Assembly: GCA_027489535.1 (NCBI GenBank)
Contig: JAIXZO010000006.1
Span: 1-64,000 of the forward strand
Reading direction: 5' to 3'
Length of the DNA stretch: 64,000 nucleotides
From: Hyphomicrobiales bacterium
GTDB taxonomy: Bacteria; Pseudomonadota; Alphaproteobacteria; Rhizobiales; Beijerinckiaceae
Shown here: positions 54,227-62,980 of the stretch, piece by piece
Position numbering within the stretch: position 1 is the first letter of the stretch
How the letters are laid out: each line of letters starts with the position of its first letter
Program-made: the position numbers and the translations under genes
The notes under the pieces: model-generated
Told to the model about the DNA's origin: nothing
Seen by the model: the letters and a program-made list of their open reading frames with translations, nothing else
Database searches by the model: none

Positions 54227-56275
54227 TCAGCGGCCGCCCCGCTTGAGGTCCGAGTCCAGCAGCAGCGTGGTCTTCTCGCCGAGCCGGCTCCGGTAGACCT
54301 GCAGGTTCTCCAACACCCGTTGAACGTAGTTCCTCGTCTCGTAGAAGGGAATGCGTTCGACCCAATCGACGGGATCGACGGAGGGATCGCGCGGATCGCC
54401 GTAAGCCTCGATCCATTTGCGCACATTGCCCGGCCCGGCATTGTAGGACGCGATGGCGAGAATGTAGGAGCCGCCCCAATTGCCCACGAGCTCGCCGAGA
54501 TGCGCCGCGCCCAGCGTGACGTTGTAGGCGGGCTCGTGCAGGCGCGAGGCGTCGAAGCCGATGCCGGACTTGCCCGCCTGCTGCTTTGCCGTGGCGGGCA
54601 TCAGCTGCATGAGGCCGCGCGCGCCGGCCGAGGACACGGCGCGCGGATCGAAGGCGCTTTCCTGCCGGGTGATGGCGTAGACGAGCGGCTTCTCGACCGG
54701 GCTTTCCGAAAGCGCGTCCTTCGGGATGCCGAACACCGGGAAGGCATGCTGATTGAGCGCGAAGCCGCGCTGCACCGCGGCCTTGCCGATGATGAGCACG
54801 GCACGCGCATCGCCGCGCGCCGCGGCGATGTCGGCGAGCGCGTCCAGCGTTCCGGCGTCGGTGACGGTCTGCGAGAGATCGACGATCAGCGGCATCGCCG
54901 TGTCGCGCTCGTCCGCGTCGTAGAGCATGGCGACGGCCCGCAGCGCCTGAACGCGCGAGGCCGCCACGTTGCCCTGAACCATCGGGATGACCATGTCGCG
55001 CGTGTTCAATTTGGCGCGCGCCAGCTGGCCGTAATAGGTCGTCGGATAGGCGGCCGCGCGCTGGTAATGCGCCGCCGAGCCGGAGCCGCCCGCGGCTTCC
55101 GCCGCGCGCCCCTGCCAATAGGCCGCGCGCGCCGTCGAGATCGGGGTCGTGGCGGCCTTCGTCGCCGCCGCGAAATGCTTCTGTGCGGCGCCGGCGTCCT
55201 TCAGCGCACGCAGCGCGATCCAGCCGGCGTGATACTCGGCGTCGACCTTGCTCGCGGCGGACTCGGCGGAATGGCCGGCGGCGACGCGGTAGGCGAGCTG
55301 CGGCTGTCCGCTGTCGAGCAGTCGGCGGGCGACGAGACGACGCTCCGTCCACCAGGCGTCGCCGTGATGGGCCTCGACGGCCTGCGGAACGCCCGCAAGC
55401 GCTTGAGCCGCCTCGACTCCCTTGTCGGACCGGCGCAGATGCTGCACCTGCGCATAAAGCGCCAGCGGCTGCGAACGGCTCTTTGCGGGAATGGCGGCGA
55501 GCAACGATGCCGCGGTGCCCGACTTCTGCCCCACGGCGGCGGCGGCGCGGGCCACGGCGACCTCTTCGGGACCGACATAGGCGGCGGCACGCATCGCGCC
55601 TTCATAATTTTCCGCGAAGATCAGATATTCGACGCGGCGATGATGGTCCGACTTGCGGATCGTGCCTTCAAAGGCCGAGAGAAATTTCTGTTCGAGATCC
55701 CGCCCGAAGCTGTCCGTGGTCCACGCGTCGCGCACCAGTTCGGCGGCGGCGGCGTCCTGCCCCGAGGCGCGCAGCGCGCCCGCATAGGCCAATTTTCCGC
55801 CCGGCGTCACCGGCTTCGCCTTGGCGAAGAACTTCTTCACGTCTGCATGGGGCCGATTTTCCGCCACCATGGCTTCCTCGGCGCGACGGCGCAGATTGCC
55901 GCGCGTCGGCCAGTCGGGCGCGCTTTCGAGGAAATCGGCGATGCGCTCGAAGCCCGTATTGCTGCCGCCCGCGCGGATCGCCGCCCATTCGGCCACGGTG
56001 CGGGCCGTGGGATCCTGCAATTCACGCGCGGCGGCATCGCCGTTTGCCACGTCGTTTTGGCGATAGGCCGTCAGCGCGCGCTTGAGGCGGGACGTGTCCG
56101 CCGACGAAATGCCGCGAATGTCGGACGTCTTGCCCGTGGTGATCGAACCGGTCTTGTCGGAGGAGCTGCTGAGGAACGAGAAAAGCCCCTCGAAGGCCGC
56201 CGCCGGCGGCGGGGACAGGGCCGTGCCCAGCAACGAGAGTGCGACGAGGGTGCGGGTGGTGCGATTCAGTTTCAT
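54227..56275 (-). CDS. soluble lytic murein transglycosylase (Slt type)
   Basis: A 682-residue periplasmic enzyme that cleaves peptidoglycan between MurNAc and GlcNAc with formation of the anhydro sugar. The signal peptide ends near AAAF (residue 28). A long alpha-superhelical part precedes the SLT domain. The catalytic Glu539 is in TRQESAFDP, followed by [13 protein letters not shown] and [12 protein letters not shown]. Start chosen at 56275, since the frame upstream is unsupported. It diverges from dapA, leaving about 240 bases that hold both promoters and nothing else recognisable. Confidence 0.93.
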   Translation of the reverse strand: MKLNRTTRTLVALSLLGTALSPPPAAAFEGLFSFLSSSSDKTGSITTGKTSDIRGISSADTSRLKRALTAYRQNDVANGDAAARELQDPTARTVAEWAAIRAGGSNTGFERIADFLESAPDWPTRGNLRRRAEEAMVAENRPHADVKKFFAKAKPVTPGGKLAYAGALRASGQDAAAAELVRDAWTTDSFGRDLEQKFLSAFEGTIRKSDHHRRVEYLIFAENYEGAMRAAAYVGPEEVAVARAAAAVGQKSGTAASLLAAIPAKSRSQPLALYAQVQHLRRSDKGVEAAQALAGVPQAVEAHHGDAWWTERRLVARRLLDSGQPQLAYRVAAGHSAESAASKVDAEYHAGWIALRALKDAGAAQKHFAAATKAATTPISTARAAYWQGRAAEAAGGSGSAAHYQRAAAYPTTYYGQLARAKLNTRDMVIPMVQGNVAASRVQALRAVAMLYDADERDTAMPLIVDLSQTVTDAGTLDALADIAAARGDARAVLIIGKAAVQRGFALNQHAFPVFGIPKDALSESPVEKPLVYAITRQESAFDPRAVSSAGARGLMQLMPATAKQQAGKSGIGFDASRLHEPAYNVTLGAAHLGELVGNWGGSYILAIASYNAGPGNVRKWIEAYGDPRDPSVDPVDWVERIPFYETRNYVQRVLENLQVYRSRLGEKTTLLLDSDLKRGGR

Positions 56276-56516
56276 GCCGCCGGAGTCCTCAACGCAAACG
56301 CTCGGGATGGTATGGCGGCGTTTTGGTTTCCGAAATCCTAACCGAGACTGCGGCATGGGTGGGGCGGAGCATGAAAACGCCGCTTCGCCCGTTCCGGGAA
56401 GCGTGCATCCGAGCCGTATGCGCCCTTTCCCCCGGGGTGCCGAGCGTCTATGTGTCGGGCAACGTGACGGCCGCAAGGCGATGAAGAATTCCGAACGGGC
56501 GGGAATGGAGAGGGCG

Positions 56517-57410
56517 ATGGCGAAGAGCCGTATGTTCAAGGGGTCTTACACGGCTCTGGTGACGCCGTTTCGCGACGGCGCGGTAGACGAGGATGCGTTC
56601 CGCAAGCTCGTCGACTGGCAGATCTCGGAAGGCTCGCACGGCCTCGTCCCGGTCGGCACCACCGGCGAGAGCCCCACGCTGTCGCATGACGAACACCGCC
56701 GCGTCGTCGAGATCTGCATCTCCGAGGCGAAGGGCCGCGTGCCCGTCATCGCCGGCGCCGGTTCCAACAACACGGCCGAGGCGGTGGAACTCGCGCGCCA
56801 CGCCGAAAAGGCCGGCGCCGACGCGGTGCTGATCGTGACGCCCTATTACAACAAGCCGGTGCAGGAAGGGCTTTACCAGCACTTCAAGGCGATCAACGAC
56901 GTCGTCGGCATTCCGATCATCATCTACAACATCCCGCCGCGCTCGGTGATCGACATGTCGGTCGACACGATGAAGCGGCTGTATGAATTGAAGAACATCG
57001 CGGGCGTGAAGGACGCGACCGGCAACGTGGCGCGCATCTCGCAGCAGCGTCAGGCGATGGGCCCGGATTTCGTGCAGCTGTCGGGCGACGACATCATCGC
57101 GATGCCGTCGGTGGCGGCGGGCGCGCACGGCACCATCTCGGTGGTGTCGAACGTCGCGCCGCGCCTCTCGGCCGAGCGCATGAACGCGGCGCTGGCGGGC
57201 GACATGCCCAAGGCGCTCGAGATGCAGGACCGGCTGGTGCCGCTCGATCAGGCGATCTTTTTGGAGCCCGGCCTTGCGGGCGCGAAATGCGGCCTCTCGA
57301 TCCTCGGTCGCCTGACCGAAGAAGTCCGCCTGCCGCTGCTGCCCGTGACCGAGCCGACCCGCAAGCGGATCCGCGAGGCCATGATCCATGCCGGCCTGAT
57401 CAACGGCTGA
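56517..57410 (+). CDS. dapA: 4-hydroxy-tetrahydrodipicolinate synthase
   Basis: Condenses pyruvate and aspartate semialdehyde at the head of lysine and diaminopimelate synthesis. Family motifs are [16 protein letters not shown], the catalytic Tyr in VTPYYNKP, and the Schiff-base Lys in IAGVKDATG. At 297 residues the length is right. The ATG at 56517 has GGAG 6 bases upstream; another at 56532 (MFKGS) is the start in many relatives. It is followed 19 bases later by smpB. Confidence 0.95.
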   Translation: MAKSRMFKGSYTALVTPFRDGAVDEDAFRKLVDWQISEGSHGLVPVGTTGESPTLSHDEHRRVVEICISEAKGRVPVIAGAGSNNTAEAVELARHAEKAGADAVLIVTPYYNKPVQEGLYQHFKAINDVVGIPIIIYNIPPRSVIDMSVDTMKRLYELKNIAGVKDATGNVARISQQRQAMGPDFVQLSGDDIIAMPSVAAGAHGTISVVSNVAPRLSAERMNAALAGDMPKALEMQDRLVPLDQAIFLEPGLAGAKCGLSILGRLTEEVRLPLLPVTEPTRKRIREAMIHAGLING

Positions 57411-57429
57411 TCGAGGACCGACCCGCACG

Positions 57430-57903
57430 ATGGCCAAGAAGCCGAACCCGAACGCCAGAATCGCCGCGGACAACCGCAAGGCGCGGTTCAACTACGAGAT
57501 CGGCGAGACCTTCGAGGCGGGCATCGCGCTGACCGGCACCGAGGTAAAATCCCTCCGTGCGGGCAAGGCGACGATCGGCGAGAGCTATGCGGGCGAGAAA
57601 AACGGCGAGCTTTGGCTCGTCAACGCCTATATCCCCGAATATCTCGAGGCCAACCGCTTCAATCACGAGCCGAAGCGGCCGCGCAAATTGCTGCTGCATC
57701 GGCGCGAGGTGAACAAGCTGATCGGCGCCGTGAACCGCGAAGGCATGACGGTGGTGCCGCTGAAGGTGTTCTTTAACGACCGCGGCATGGCCAAGGTGGA
57801 ACTCGCCTTGGCGCGCGGCAAGAAGCTGCACGACAAGCGGCAGGCCGAGAGGGACCGGGACTGGAATCGCGACAAGGCTCGCGTGATGCGCGAGAAGGGC
57901 TGA
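57430..57903 (+). CDS. smpB: SsrA-binding protein SmpB
   Basis: Binds tmRNA and guides it to stalled ribosomes in trans-translation. The 157 residues show the barrel motifs [34 protein letters not shown] and [12 protein letters not shown], the last being the C-terminal tail that enters the mRNA channel. Gene order dapA-smpB is common in alphaproteobacteria. Two bases separate it from the HAD gene. Confidence 0.96.
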   Translation: MAKKPNPNARIAADNRKARFNYEIGETFEAGIALTGTEVKSLRAGKATIGESYAGEKNGELWLVNAYIPEYLEANRFNHEPKRPRKLLLHRREVNKLIGAVNREGMTVVPLKVFFNDRGMAKVELALARGKKLHDKRQAERDRDWNRDKARVMREKG

Positions 57904-57905
57904 GC

Positions 57906-58763
57906 GTGACCCCCGACATTCTCGACGGCTGCGGCGATCTTCTCGCCCGCTATGACCTGCTCGTCTGCGACGTGTGGGGCGTGATCCACGACGGGGCGAA
58001 CGCCCATGCCGCGGCCTGCGCCGCGCTGCAGAAGTTTCGCGACGGCGGCGGCGCGGTGGTGCTCCTGTCGAACGCGCCGATGCCCTCGCCGGTCACCGCC
58101 CGGCAGATCGCGAAGACCGGCGTTCCGCGCGAGGCCTATGACCGGCTCGTGACCTCGGGCGATCTGACGCTGGGCCGTCTGGCGGAGCGCGGGCTGCGGC
58201 GCGTTCACCATATCGGCCCCGCGCTGCGCGACGACGGATTGTTCGCCGACATCGAACGGGTGCCGCTGGACGAGGCCGAGGCCATCGTCTGTTCCGGGCT
58301 CGAGGACGACGAGAACGAGACGGCGGAGAATTACCGCACCCGGCTCGCGCGTGCATTGCAGCGCGAGCTGCTGCTGGTCTGTGCCAATCCCGATCTTCAG
58401 GTCGAGGTGGCGGGCCGCCTCTATCCCTGCGCGGGCGCGGTCGCGGCGCTCTACGAGGAGATGGGCGGCGAGGTGATCTGGGCGGGCAAGCCGCACGCTC
58501 CCGCCTATGACGCCGCCTTCGCGGCAGGAGAGGCCGTGCTGGGCCGCCCCGTCGAACGCGCCCGCATCCTCGGCATAGGCGATGCGCTGCGTACCGACGT
58601 GGCGGGCGCGGGCCGCGCCGGCATCGACGCGCTGATGGTCGCAAGCGGCCTGCACCGTCACGAAATCTGGACCGGCGGGGCGCTCGACCCCGCCAAGGCC
58701 CGCGACGTCGTCGCCGCAAGCGGCCTGCCCTGCCGCGCCGTGACCGCCTGGCTCAGCTGGTAG
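57906..58763 (+). CDS. TIGR01459-family HAD-superfamily hydrolase
   Basis: A 285-residue HAD hydrolase of the alphaproteobacterial TIGR01459 group, with a class IIA cap. Motif I is LVCDVWGVIHDG (first Asp as nucleophile), motif II is VVLLSNAPMP, and the late ILGIGDALRTDVAGA holds the metal Asp residues. Start codon GTG, coupled to smpB. Relatives act on small phosphorylated substrates; the specific one is unknown. Confidence 0.9.
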   Translation: MTPDILDGCGDLLARYDLLVCDVWGVIHDGANAHAAACAALQKFRDGGGAVVLLSNAPMPSPVTARQIAKTGVPREAYDRLVTSGDLTLGRLAERGLRRVHHIGPALRDDGLFADIERVPLDEAEAIVCSGLEDDENETAENYRTRLARALQRELLLVCANPDLQVEVAGRLYPCAGAVAALYEEMGGEVIWAGKPHAPAYDAAFAAGEAVLGRPVERARILGIGDALRTDVAGAGRAGIDALMVASGLHRHEIWTGGALDPAKARDVVAASGLPCRAVTAWLSW

Positions 58764-58813
58764 CGCGCGGGCAGCCGAACACGCCCTATCGCTCCACGCC
58801 CCGGAACGCAAAA

Positions 58814-58838
58814 CGCCCGCCTTTCGGCGGGCGCTTTT
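58814..58838. terminator. bidirectional intrinsic terminator
   Basis: An 8-bp stem (CGCCCGCC / GGCGGGCG) with a TTTC loop, followed by CTTTT on the plus strand; AAAA at 58810-58813 gives T residues on the minus strand. It lies between the convergent HAD and TorF porin genes. Confidence 0.85.
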
Positions 58839-58865
58839 CGACGGATCGTCCCGAAGGACGGATCC

Positions 58866-59726
58866 TTACTTCTTGATCAGGTCGCTGTAGACGAAATCGA
58901 CGGCCAGCGTGGCGATGAAGGCGTCGCCGCACCACTTGGAACGGCCCGAACGCGCGCCGGAAAGATCGCCCGTCAGGGTGTAGCACTCGGTCTTTTTGAG
59001 GTCGGTGCCGTGGTAGCGGGCATCCAGCGACACCTGCTTCCAGGTGTAGGTCAGGCCTGCGTTCCAATAATTGTAGTCGGGCAGCTTGATGTTGGTCACG
59101 GCCGAGCCGCCGGGCGAGGTCTGCGTGCCGATGAAATAGTGGCCGAGTTCGCCGGAAACCGAGAAGTTGTAGGGCAGAGCGACCTTCAACGTGCCGGAGA
59201 CATAGGTCGCATCCGCGCCCGTGCCGAGCCAGTTCCACGTGTAGAACGCGTTGCCGCCGACGGTGACGGTGTCGTTCCAGGTGTAGGAGGCCTTGCCCGC
59301 GAACTCGAAGAAGTCGGCGTTGCGGGCATATCCGGCCGGGATCGTCTCATCCGGGTAGTAGTAGTAGATGCCGCCGAGGTCGAAGGTGACCGGGCCGAGG
59401 ACGGGGCGAATGCCGGCCGTCAGATCGATCTCCGCGAGAGGCTTGGTGGCCAGATCGACCGAATAGGCGGCGATGCCGGCATAGGCGAAGTTGTCGTAAC
59501 GGACTTCGCCGTAACCGGCGACGCCCGGATTACGGTCCGTCTGGGAAATGCCGCGGAAATTGTAATCCGTCTGGGCCTTTGCCCCGAAGGCGAAATCCCA
59601 GGGCGAGACGACGGGCGCGGGCGCCGGGGCGACGGGAGCCTTTTTCTTGCCCGGGGCATCGGCCGCGTAAGCGGGAGCCGCAAAGGCGGCGAGAATGGCG
59701 CAGGTTGCAAGGAGGCGTCCGGACAT
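58866..59726 (-). CDS. TorF-family putative porin
   Basis: A 286-residue outer-membrane barrel protein. The signal peptide ends near AYAA (residue 21), then a Pro/Ala/Lys-rich linker, then FAFGAKAQTDYNFRGISQTDRNP, the diagnostic opening of the TorF (Gcw_chp) family. Strands such as GVAGYGEVRYDNFAYAGIAA follow. GGAAAGAG precedes the ATG. Family members are putative outer-membrane channels of unknown substrate. Confidence 0.9.
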   Translation of the reverse strand: MSGRLLATCAILAAFAAPAYAADAPGKKKAPVAPAPAPVVSPWDFAFGAKAQTDYNFRGISQTDRNPGVAGYGEVRYDNFAYAGIAAYSVDLATKPLAEIDLTAGIRPVLGPVTFDLGGIYYYYPDETIPAGYARNADFFEFAGKASYTWNDTVTVGGNAFYTWNWLGTGADATYVSGTLKVALPYNFSVSGELGHYFIGTQTSPGGSAVTNIKLPDYNYWNAGLTYTWKQVSLDARYHGTDLKKTECYTLTGDLSGARSGRSKWCGDAFIATLAVDFVYSDLIKK

Positions 59727-59925
59727 GGCTCTTTCCGATCTGTTCAAATCCGACTCTCGTCGGCGGAATGTCTTGGCCTCAGCTTTTTGGCCATCGGCCG
59801 CAAGACGCAAGGTCAAATGAACGGCAGAGCTGCCCAGCATTTATGCATTCAGCCTCGAAACGCTCCTTTTCAGCGACTTTCGACTATACCAGCCCTGGAG
59901 ACACCTTCGTTTCGGGTCGTTTATG

Positions 59926-59974
59926 GCAGATTTGCAACAGCGGGGAGAGCGCCCTTCCCGCCGATCAAATCTGC
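59926..59974. repeat. 9-bp inverted repeat at the end of the integrase gene
   Basis: GCAGATTTG (59926-59934) and CAAATCTGC (59966-59974) are exact reverse complements with a 31-base spacer; the right arm overlaps the integrase stop. They could be recombinase arm sites or a terminator stem. Confidence 0.45.
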
Positions 59975-61116
59975 AGCTTGTAGTGATCGCCCGCAACGGT
60001 CGCGGCCTGCTGCAGCCTCTGCCGCGAGAGATGGGCGTAGCGCGTCGTCGTCGACATGTTGGCGTGGCCGAGGATTTCCTTCACGTCGTAGAGCGTCATC
60101 CCCTCGTTCACGAGCGCGGAGGCGAAGGAGTGCCGCAGGTCGTGCACGCGGATGTGCTTGAGGTCCGCGCGGGTGCGGGCATTGTTCCAACTGGTGAAGA
60201 CGTTGACGAACGGCTTGCGGGTATCCGGGTTGGGAAACACCCAAGGCGTCTCGGCCGCCAATTCGGGCGCCACCCGCGTCAGTTCGCGCTTGGCCGCATG
60301 CAGCACGCGGATGGCGTCGTCGGAGAGCGGGATGTAGCGCGGGCGGCCGGATTTCGAGAGCGGCACCGTGAAGATGCGGCGGTCAAAATCGACGTTCTCC
60401 CACCGCGCGTCCAACGCCTCCCGCTTTCGTCCGCCCGTCAGCAGCAGGAAGGCGATGATGTAGCGCAGCATGACGTTCTCGCTTTCCGCGACCGCCTTTT
60501 GCAGGCGCTGGGCCTCCGCCGGCGTCAGGAAGGCGTCGATGCGGTTGGGGCACGGCAATTGCCGCACGCCGCGCGCAGGGCTCTCCTTCAGCCCCGCCGT
60601 CTCCCAATCCACGGCGCGGCTGAAGATGCTTTTGATCGTGGCGAGGATGCGGTTGACCATGCTGGGGCCGTAGCCCTCCGCCAGCTTCGCCTGCATCAGA
60701 TTGCGGATGTCGGCCTTCGCCACCGCCCCGATCGGCATGTCGCCGAGGACGGGGAAGATGTGGTTGCGGATGATGCGCATCTCCTCCGCATGCGACCGCT
60801 TCACAGTCCGCGCATGCGGCGCATAGACGTTTTCGACGAAATTCCGGAACAGATCGACCGGCGGCGGCGGAGCCTCCGCGACCTCGACGCCGCGGGCGCG
60901 CACGATGGCGCGGGCCTCCTCGACGGTCAGGGAGAGGGCGTTGCCGATTTTGGACAAAAGTCGGCGGCCGTCGACCGTTCGCGAGACGCGCCAAGTCTTT
61001 CCGGCAGGAGATACTTCCAAATACAGGGACTTCTCTTCGCTGTCCCGCAAAATGCGGCGATCTTCGCCCGGCGAGAGGCGAGCGGAACTGACAAACTCTT
61101 GAGACAACGCGTGCAT
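59965..61116 (-). CDS. tyrosine-type site-specific recombinase (integrase)
   Basis: A 383-residue phage-type integrase. An N-terminal arm-binding region and a core-binding SAM-like domain (FRNFVENVYAPHARTVKRSH) precede the catalytic domain. The active residues are visible: Arg of LLTGGRKREALDARW, His-x-x-Arg of VHDLRHSFASAL, the second His of EILGHANMS, and the nucleophile Tyr of TTTRYAHL. It therefore looks functional. ATG at 61116 with GGAG upstream; the frame opens at 61233, adding 39 Lys/Arg-rich residues. No other phage or element gene accompanies it. It lies back to back with a truncated porin. Confidence 0.88.
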   Translation of the reverse strand: MHALSQEFVSSARLSPGEDRRILRDSEEKSLYLEVSPAGKTWRVSRTVDGRRLLSKIGNALSLTVEEARAIVRARGVEVAEAPPPPVDLFRNFVENVYAPHARTVKRSHAEEMRIIRNHIFPVLGDMPIGAVAKADIRNLMQAKLAEGYGPSMVNRILATIKSIFSRAVDWETAGLKESPARGVRQLPCPNRIDAFLTPAEAQRLQKAVAESENVMLRYIIAFLLLTGGRKREALDARWENVDFDRRIFTVPLSKSGRPRYIPLSDDAIRVLHAAKRELTRVAPELAAETPWVFPNPDTRKPFVNVFTSWNNARTRADLKHIRVHDLRHSFASALVNEGMTLYDVKEILGHANMSTTTRYAHLSRQRLQQAATVAGDHYKLQI

Positions 61117-61340
61117 CACTGGACACTCCGAAACAGGACCAGAGGTTGTAGTATGGAACTTTTTCGACCGAAACTTGTTTTGATCAGGCTTGGATTTGGC
61201 TCGATTTCGGCATTGTTTCGATTTAACAGACATCTAAATAAGAACCGTATCGTTTTGAGTTACGCATTCCATGAATTGCTGATCTGCATTTTTTCAATTT
61301 TTAGTATGTAACGCTGCTTTTTACAGTTTCTAGTGTATGG
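61117..61340. other. AT-rich junction between integrase and truncated porin
   Basis: These 224 bases are far more AT-rich than the flanking genes (for example TTTTTTCAATTTTTAGTATG at 61289-61308). The integrase promoter is probably here. It ends abruptly where porin codons begin at about 61341. It may carry the attachment site. No gene is seen, apart from the possible integrase extension up to 61233. Confidence 0.5.
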
Positions 61341-62441
61341 CGACCGGTCGAGTACGTCAAGGTCTGCTCGACCTACGGCGCCGGTTTCTTCGTCGTTCCG
61401 GGTACGGACGGCTGTCTCCGCGTCGGCGGCCGCGTTCGCGCCGACTATGTTTCGGGCCGCGGTGCAACCAACGCCGAAGAAGTCGGCACCCGCGCTCAGG
61501 CTATGAACCAGTTCCGCGCCCGCGGTTACATCTATGTCGACCACCGTCAGCAGTCGGAAGTCGGTCTGGTGCGCGCCTATTCGCGCCTGTCCTTCACCCG
61601 TGACAATGCCGACGCCGTCTCCCCGCTGTTCGAACTTGCCTTCGTGCAGGTCGGCGGCCTGACCGCCGGTCGTTTCACGAACCCCTACGACATCCTTTAC
61701 TACACCAACGGTTGGGCCCCCCTCGGCGCCTCCGGCGTCGGCGTGAAGGACACGACCTCCGAAAACGGCATTGCCTACACCGCCGCTCTCGGCAATGGCC
61801 TCACCGCCACGCTTGCTCTGGTCGACACGACCGAAACGCGCGGCCCGAACGCGACCGCAGTGTCCTATGCCGGGCAGTCGATGCCCGACGTGGTCGGCAC
61901 CACCGAATGGACGCAGGGTTGGGGCTCGGTGAAGCTCTCCGGCGCAGTCCATCAGGTTCGCTACTCCAATGCCGCCGTCGATACGGATTACGGCTTTGCA
62001 GGCGCGGCCGGCGTGAAGATCAACCTGCCGATGCTTGCGGCCGGCGACTTCATCGGCCTCAGCGGCTCGGTCGCCAAGGGCGCTCCGGTCTATGGCGGCG
62101 CGATCACCTATCGCGGCGGTCAGGAACAGTTCCAGACCTATGACGGCTACACTGTCGGCAATACCGGCAAGCTGTCCGACGCTTGGGGCGTGGCCGGCGG
62201 CCTGACGCACTTCTGGACGAAGACCGTCGATACGCACGTCTATTCGGGCTACTCGGCGTTCGAAGCCGGTACCGTCAAGGCCAACAGCTGGCTGGTGTCC
62301 CAGTACACCAAGTGGACGCCGGTTTCGGGTCTCCAGCTCGGTATCGAAACCACCTATCGCGAAGTCGGCGGCCGTGCGCTGCGCGGCGCTCGCGACAAGG
62401 AAGACTTCTCGGGTCGTCTCCGCGTTCAGCGCGACTTCTGA
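61341..62441 (+). pseudogene. rhizobial-type porin lacking its start and signal peptide
   Basis: The protein in this frame is a normal alphaproteobacterial porin from VEYVKVCSTYGAGFFV (the segment right after the usual ADLPVKKAAP linker) to the C-terminal Phe of RLRVQRDF. Upstream, the frame runs only to a TAG at 61302-61304 with no ATG or GTG, and those codons are AT-rich and unrelated. The signal peptide and about 30 N-terminal residues are missing. The first in-frame ATG (61503) lies inside the barrel. So it is a 5'-truncated copy, or a silent cassette, beside an integrase. The rest of the barrel is intact with no frameshift. Confidence 0.85.
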
Positions 62442-62480
62442 TCCAAGCCCTGCGATCCAAGCCTGACGGCTTGGTCGAGA

Positions 62481-62511
62481 AACCCCGGCGGGCAACCGCC
62501 GGGGTTTTTTT
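62481..62511. terminator. intrinsic terminator of the porin gene
   Basis: An 11-bp perfect stem (AACCCCGGCGG / CCGCCGGGGTT) with a GCAA loop and a run of seven T. It is intact although the porin has lost its 5' end. Confidence 0.9.
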
Positions 62512-62548
62512 CGTCTCATCGAGAGTGATGTGCTTTCGGCTCGGCGAT

Positions 62549-62884
62549 TTACATCTTGCCCGCGGTGCAGTCGGCCATATAGCGGTCACGCGAGGGACCG
62601 GACAGGCTTGCGCCGCCCGATTGCTGCGTCGAGTTCCAACGCTGCTCGCATTCCGCGCGCGTCATCGGCCCCGACCGGGTCGTTCCCGTCGTATCGCCGC
62701 GGCCCGGTGCGGTGTTCGGCACGATCTGGCCGCGTTCGCTCGCGCCGCTTCCGCCGCCGCCGCTAGTACCGCCGCCGGCTCCGCTTGAACCGCCGCCCGT
62801 TCCGCCCGAGCCGCCCGTCTGCGCCCAAGCGCCGCTCGCGAGCCCTACGGCCGCGACGATCGTCAGCACTTTAAGAGATGTCAT
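62549..62884 (-). CDS. small secreted Gly/Ser-rich protein, function unknown
   Basis: A 111-residue exported protein. The signal peptide ends at AWAQ (residue 22). Next comes a low-complexity Gly/Ser linker of about 30 residues, then a short C-terminal region with two Cys (RAECEQRWNS and MADCTAGK) that may form a disulfide. AAGGAG lies 8 bases before the ATG at 62884. Function unknown. Confidence 0.72.
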   Translation of the reverse strand: MTSLKVLTIVAAVGLASGAWAQTGGSGGTGGGSSGAGGGTSGGGGSGASERGQIVPNTAPGRGDTTGTTRSGPMTRAECEQRWNSTQQSGGASLSGPSRDRYMADCTAGKM

Positions 62885-62980
62885 GGTTTCTGCTCCTTGA
62901 TCCCAGCGGGACGGCAACGAGCGGAAGGGGTCTTCGTTCCGAAAGGCGCTTTGCGGAGACGTCGCCCGGGGACGTTCAAG

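Noticed and set aside
59965-61116. A prophage or genomic island around the integrase
   Set aside because: No capsid, replication, excisionase or cargo genes lie nearby and both flanks are porin genes; only a remnant or a stand-alone recombinase is supported.
61337-61603. An 88-codon frame beginning ATGGCGACCGG at the porin junction
   Set aside because: It is out of frame with the porin codons and would not restore a signal peptide.
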